Below are positions 26,911 to 29,845 of a DNA stretch of 29,845 nt, piece after piece. The stretch covers positions 1 to 29,845 of the forward strand of contig CAYWMP010000058.1 in assembly GCA_964459445.1 (NCBI GenBank), read 5' to 3'. Under the pieces are notes generated by a model, which saw only the letters and a program-made list of their open reading frames with translations, did no database searches and was not told the DNA's origin. Numbering within the stretch: position 1 is the stretch's first letter; each line of letters starts with the position of its first letter. The position numbers and the translations under genes were made by a program. The stretch is from CAYWMP01 sp964459445. GTDB taxonomy: Bacteria > Desulfobacterota > DSM-4660 > Desulfatiglandales > HGW-15.

Positions 26911-27230
26911 ATTTTAACCTAACGCGCGGCGGATCGCTTGCAAGTCCCGTAATGAGCCCGGAGGGATCATGGACGGACGCTGTCAAGTGAATTCGCTGGA
27001 TGGCAGGCGCGGAGCGTCCGAGCCATCCAGCAAGTAGCTAGTTTCCGTGTGATCCTTCAGGGATAAGATTCCTTAAGAGAAAAACGCTCCCTAACCCGAG
27101 CGAAGAATGGGGGTCAGAGGTCGCAACATTTGACATTAGGGTTTCTGGATTGTTGAATTTTGAGACCTAAACCCCGTTTCATGACCTCCAGCCTCACCAC
27201 CTCACTATCCTACAAAGGTAAATTGATCCT
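26911..27230. other. Leader/spacer with overlapping inverted repeats (pseudoknot order)
   Basis: Gene-free 320 bases. CGGACGCT (26974-26981) pairs with AGCGTCCG (27013-27020), and CTGGATGGC (26996-27004) pairs with GCCATCCAG (27022-27030), all perfectly. The order A-B-A'-B' makes an H-type pseudoknot possible in RNA, or two mutually exclusive hairpins. GCGTTAGGT (minus strand) at 26917-26925 is next to the nuclease-like start. The rest (27031-27230) shows nothing I can name. Confidence 0.55.
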
Positions 27231-28151
27231 CTAGGTGTGGCCAATGTCGGGTTCTATACGCGATCTTCGGAATTTATCAATTTCTGTGTTGAACTGCAGG
27301 CGTTGCTCCTGAGTGACACCGTCTTGGACTTGCGCAGTAACTAAAACGATTCGATCGTAATGGTTGGCGATGATTTGGGCCCAACGAGTTTCGGAAACTA
27401 CACTCCAATGGTTCTCAAGCGGTTCGAAAAATTTTGATTCATCGACTGCGATGATCAATCTGGAGCCCTCTGACGAACAGAAAGCTTCAATAACAGCACG
27501 TTTGAATTCCCTATTTGCTTCGTCATCGTTGTGAACCGTGATCCCTTCCTTGTGTCTGATGGCAGTGGCCGCCAGAATATATACGTTGATACCAAGGCGT
27601 CCTAGCAAGGCGTTGTTATCTGGGTCGTATGTTGCGGCGAACTTGTCGTTAAACCTCCCAGCGAATAGCTGCAGGCTCACGCGTTTCGTACCCACAAGAT
27701 GCATTGCAGCAAAGATGTTGTTAGAGAAAACATGAACGTTCGTGAGGTCGGATCTCAATAACTCACCCGTCACTAAATCGACCGAAGAACCGGAATCGAC
27801 GAGTACGGTATGATTGTTCTCCACGTAGCGTTGGACTATTCTTCTACATATGTCCGCCTTCTCGTACCGATTGTGAAAGGTCTTTTCAATGAACTTCCAT
27901 TGATTTGCAAAATAGGTAGACAGGTCCGGTCTAACATGTTGTGACGCGATTTGACTTTTCGCTAGACCAAGAATTTCATCAGATTGCTTCAGTGTCTGTT
28001 CGCTTCGCAGGGCAAATGTCTTGATGAAACCCTGAAGTTCCGCGACCCTACTGTCGCGATCCATCATGCGGAAGAGAAACAATAGGACGAGAGCTGTGAT
28101 TCCTGCGATACCGCCCCAAAAGCTGACTACGCCTACAATTTCACCATTCAC
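27231..28151 (-). CDS. Membrane-tethered protein with DeoR effector-like (ISOCOT-fold) domain
   Basis: 306 aa from the GTG at 28151, which has AGAGGAGG seven bases upstream; a TTG at 28190 would add 13 residues but has no such site. One N-terminal membrane helix (about 6-28) and a helical linker (30-110) lead to a domain (about 112-245) that resembles the sensor half of DeoR repressors: TVLVDSGSS (115-123), VHVFSNNIFAA (139-149), LQLFAGRFND, INVYILAATAI, EGITVHNDDEANREFKRAVIEA and LIIAVDESKF (232-241). DeoR proteins place an HTH before this domain; here there is none, only a membrane anchor. It may sense a phosphorylated sugar or nucleotide at the membrane. No partner gene is certain. Confidence 0.7.
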   Translation of the reverse strand: MNGEIVGVVSFWGGIAGITALVLLFLFRMMDRDSRVAELQGFIKTFALRSEQTLKQSDEILGLAKSQIASQHVRPDLSTYFANQWKFIEKTFHNRYEKADICRRIVQRYVENNHTVLVDSGSSVDLVTGELLRSDLTNVHVFSNNIFAAMHLVGTKRVSLQLFAGRFNDKFAATYDPDNNALLGRLGINVYILAATAIRHKEGITVHNDDEANREFKRAVIEAFCSSEGSRLIIAVDESKFFEPLENHWSVVSETRWAQIIANHYDRIVLVTAQVQDGVTQEQRLQFNTEIDKFRRSRIEPDIGHT

Positions 28152-28190
28152 GGTTGTGCCTCCTCTGAAAAGGGAATAGAAAAAGCTCAA

Positions 28191-28832
28191 AAAGGGTCAA
28201 GGACGTCAAGGGGGGGGACGTTGGCTCCAAAACAACTTCTCAAATCACTTTTATACAACGTCCTTGTTTCCCGAGAATCTCCTGACTGGAAAAATTCTCC
28301 TCCATCAGGAGATAGATTGGCAGTATTTGAGTGGTTGCTCCATGAGATAACCTCTTGGATGAGGTTGGCGGATAGGAATATTCGGTAGGTTATGACCAAA
28401 ATAATACAAATGTCAATGCTTAGGGAATAATTAGATCTAAAATTGAAGAATGATGATTGAATATTGAATATTGGCCCAGTGAAATGCGCCAGAGTGAAAT
28501 GGGGAGGATTTCACATGGTAAACTTCGCGGTCAGATGTGTGAATTTCACGGGGTAAAGATTTGCGGATTTAGGGATTGACCCTCCTGCGCTCGGTGAGCT
28601 ACGGAGGGCTGGGGGGATTGGGGAACCTTAGAATTGAAGATTGATCCTCCTACGCTTTTGGAGCTTCGGAGGACAGGCTATTGAAGATTGAAGAATGGGG
28701 ACCAAGAAATTGAGGCATTTAGGGATTAGGGAATTGAAGATTGAATATTGAAGAATGAGTCGGCAATAAACAGTCGGCAATATGCAAGCATCAACGACGC
28801 TTGTCCCTCCCCGGTTGGTCTTGATTGCCTTT
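28191..28832. repeat. Gene-free stretch with hairpin repeats and ATTGAA-type words
   Basis: Includes a run of eight G (28210-28217), simple words such as GATTGAATATTGAATATTGG (28447-28466), repeated GTGAAAT/ATTTCAC words (28488-28556), a pair of related 29-base hairpins (28580-28608 and 28645-28673) and a second ATTGAAGATTGAATATTGAA string (about 28732-28753). A 70-codon frame at 28187-28399 overlaps the TTG of the next gene by ATGA-like spacing but has only a TTG start and no recognisable content. I see no convincing gene. Confidence 0.6.
28580..28673. repeat. Tandem pair of 29-base hairpin repeats with compensatory change
   Basis: Copy 1 (28580-28608) has stem ends CCCTCC...GGAGGG; copy 2 (28645-28673) has TCCTCC...GGAGGA. 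The interiors agree (CT-x-CGCT-xxxx-GAGCT-x-CGGAGG). The first and last bases have changed together from C-G to T-A, so pairing is kept. Each copy is preceded by GATTGA. Spacer 36 bases. Confidence 0.6.
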
Positions 28833-29159
28833 CTAGCTGGGGGACGATGAATGATTGTGGAGCACGCTCTGTGGGATTGGTTTTACCTTTTGCCATTCCT
28901 TTGATGCGGTCTCTGCATGCCATAAATCATAGTTTTGCTGCAAATTTAGCCAAAAATCAGGCGTGGTGTCGAAAGCACGTGATAATCGTAAAGCCATATC
29001 AGGGGTTATGGACCCTTTCTCGTTTATGATTTTAGATAATGTTTTTCTGGAAACACCGAGAGTGTCAGCCATATCTTTGATTGTTATGGAAAGTGGCAAA
29101 AGATAATCTTCTTTAATAATGCTTCCGGGATGCGTTGGGCGTCTAATCATTCTTCTCAT
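28833..29159 (-). CDS. higA: HigA-family antitoxin
   Basis: 108 aa. MRRMIRRPTHPGSIIKEDYLLPLSIT is the usual beginning of HigA-type (VapI-like) antitoxins, and the XRE helix-turn-helix follows: IKDMADTLGVSRKTLSKIINEKG (about 27-49), then ITPDMALRLSRAFDTTPDFWLNLQQNYDLWHA, a family hallmark. The C-terminal 20 residues extend past the common end. It neutralises the HigB toxin and represses the operon by binding the palindrome upstream of higB. It starts 11 bases after the restored higB stop. An inner ATG at 29150 is possible. With the toxin frame broken it may survive as a regulator or relic. Confidence 0.92.
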   Translation of the reverse strand: MRRMIRRPTHPGSIIKEDYLLPLSITIKDMADTLGVSRKTLSKIINEKGSITPDMALRLSRAFDTTPDFWLNLQQNYDLWHAETASKEWQKVKPIPQSVLHNHSSSPS

Positions 29160-29170
29160 TTTTATTGCTC

Positions 29171-29448
29171 CTAATGATAATCATCGTAATCAACGACATA
29201 GGCGTCGCCATCAATGAATTCAAAAAAGATTCTCCAGTTGCCGGATACCTTTACTACATGAAGGCCTTTTTTGTCGCCACTCAGCGGTGAAGGAAAGAAC
29301 CGGGATAATTTATATCTTTAATTTTGTGTGCGGCATTAAGACGGTCAAGAATTCTTGAAAGCCTTTTTGCGTGATCGGGCTTAATCCCTTTCTTACTGCC
29401 TGTATAGAAAAATTCCTCCAATCCTTTGTGCTTGAAAGATTTTATCAT
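29171..29448 (-). pseudogene. higB: HigB/RelE-type toxin, frame broken by one base
   Basis: Starting at ATG 29448 (MIKSFKHKGLEEFFYTG, the standard HigB opening), the frame runs through HAKRLSRILDRLNAAHKIKDINYPGSFLHR and stops at 29281. The next frame from 29287 continues PLSGDKKG, then VSGNWRIFFEFIDGDAYVVDYDDYH and a TAG at 29171, exactly the missing HigB C-terminus with its catalytic-region GNWR. Adding one C at 29286-29287 (CACCG to CACCCG) restores a normal protein of about 92 aa. HigB is a ribosome-dependent mRNA endonuclease; as sequenced it lacks the C-terminal third and should be inactive. Upstream in-frame ATGs at 29454 and 29487 exist; the latter overlaps a TTGACA. Confidence 0.88.
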
Positions 29449-29458
29449 AATCATATAC

Positions 29459-29475
29459 GTAACCTGAAAGGTTAC
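29459..29475. promoter_or_regulatory. Operator-like palindrome before higB
   Basis: GTAACCT-GAA-AGGTTAC is a perfect 7-base inverted repeat 11 bases before the higB ATG, and on the minus strand lies just after TTGACA (29479-29484). HigA antitoxins repress by binding such palindromes over the -10 region, so this is the probable autoregulatory operator. A clear -10 is not visible (TACGTA at 17 bases spacing). Confidence 0.6.
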
Positions 29476-29650
29476 GCGTGTCAACATTTATCCATACCCC
29501 TTTTTGTATTAAAATTGATCCGCCATTGCTCTTATAGAAATGGCCGGGCAGGGGAAAGTGGGAAATTGGGGAACAGATAGCAAGTCAGCGATCGGCAATC
29601 AGCAGTCGACAGTAGGAAAAAGCGACAAAAGGCCTTTAGAATACTCTTCC

Positions 29651-29692
29651 GTATACATGTTGTATATGAACGTATACATTCTGTATATGATT
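29651..29692. repeat. Tandem 21-base operator-like repeat
   Basis: Two units start GTATACAT (29651 and 29672), each followed by three variable bases and GTATATGA. The units are exactly 21 bases apart, two DNA turns, and each is a near palindrome (GTATACA...TGTATAT). This looks like a double binding site for a regulator; the controlled gene is not evident and may be outside the window. Confidence 0.5.
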
Positions 29693-29739
29693 TAGGTTCA
29701 TGGATTCAGGAAATGAAGATTGAAAATTGATCTTAGTGT

Positions 29740-29845
29740 TCACCTTCCCTTGCAGTACGAGCAGTCCTTGCGAAGGGGCAGGTTCTGCAGGTTTAGCTCC
29801 TTACACCGCGATTCTTTGACTAAACGAGTCAAACAAATCTGACAG
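29740..29845 (-). CDS. C-terminal end of an unidentified protein with CxxC pairs (partial)
   Basis: On the minus strand a frame enters at the window edge and stops at 29740: 34 codons with two CxxC pairs (CQIC at the beginning, CSYC five codons before the stop) and many basic residues, suggesting a zinc-binding tail. The frame is short enough to be open by chance, and no family can be named. The paired cysteines are the main argument for a real gene. Confidence 0.35.
   Translation of the reverse strand, partial: CQICLTRLVKESRCKELNLQNLPLRKDCSYCKGR

Noticed and set aside
28187..28399. 70-codon frame ending at the TTG of the membrane sensor gene
   Set aside because: Only a TTG start, contains the G8 tract, no recognisable composition, and the downstream gene more likely starts at GTG 28151.

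Overview
The window looks like chromosome from a mesophilic member of the Desulfobacterota (former Deltaproteobacteria). The 16S fragment at the left edge has a proteobacterial/delta-like sequence, the cell-envelope block is ftsE-ftsX-envC-ctpA-deacetylase, and there is a corrinoid-type URO-D family protein. I cannot place it to genus from sequence alone. Two genes (herA-like and higB) each carry an apparent one-base deletion in a short C/G run, so either assembly error or real decay must be kept in mind.

Left part (1-17950), housekeeping. The first ~959 bases are the 5' part of a 16S rRNA gene on the minus strand, with its promoter, A-rich upstream element and boxA-like leader. Upstream on the same strand is a DegT-type sugar aminotransferase. 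Then comes a minus-strand cell-division/envelope operon read from 8085 down to 2563: FtsE, FtsX, a LytM-degenerate EnvC (amidase activator), the C-terminal processing protease CtpA, and a divergent polysaccharide deacetylase. A TolC-like outer-membrane factor (minus) and a DegQ/HtrA-type membrane-anchored serine protease (plus) are divergent. Next are a small coiled-coil protein, an Rrf2-type Fe-S regulator with a clear promoter and a metallo-beta-lactamase-fold hydrolase behind it, a LysR regulator convergent with a URO-D family protein, a membrane YbjQ-domain protein, and a four-helix membrane protein with a C-terminal PilZ (c-di-GMP) domain and a good terminator.

Right part (18223-29845), an accessory/defence island, almost entirely minus strand. 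From right to left: a HigB-HigA type toxin-antitoxin pair (toxin frame broken) with an operator-like palindrome; a membrane-tethered protein whose soluble part resembles the ligand-binding domain of DeoR repressors but has no HTH; a small PD-(D/E)XK-type nuclease candidate; a tightly coupled SIR2 - HerA ATPase - KTSC-domain operon (HerA frame interrupted once); and a YhaO/YhaN (SbcD/SbcC-like) nuclease-ATPase pair. SIR2-HerA is a recognised anti-phage pair. The coupled KTSC gene, the adjacent nuclease and the repeated GCGTTAG(C/G)T sites in front of three of the units are the least conventional elements.

Intergenic regions are unusually rich in simple-word repeats (ATTGAATATTGAA, CCGATTGCC, GATGCTGG and similar) and in hairpins. 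Several are inverted arms around 85-180 bp, one pair of hairpins shows a compensatory base change, and one leader has two overlapping perfect inverted repeats in pseudoknot order.
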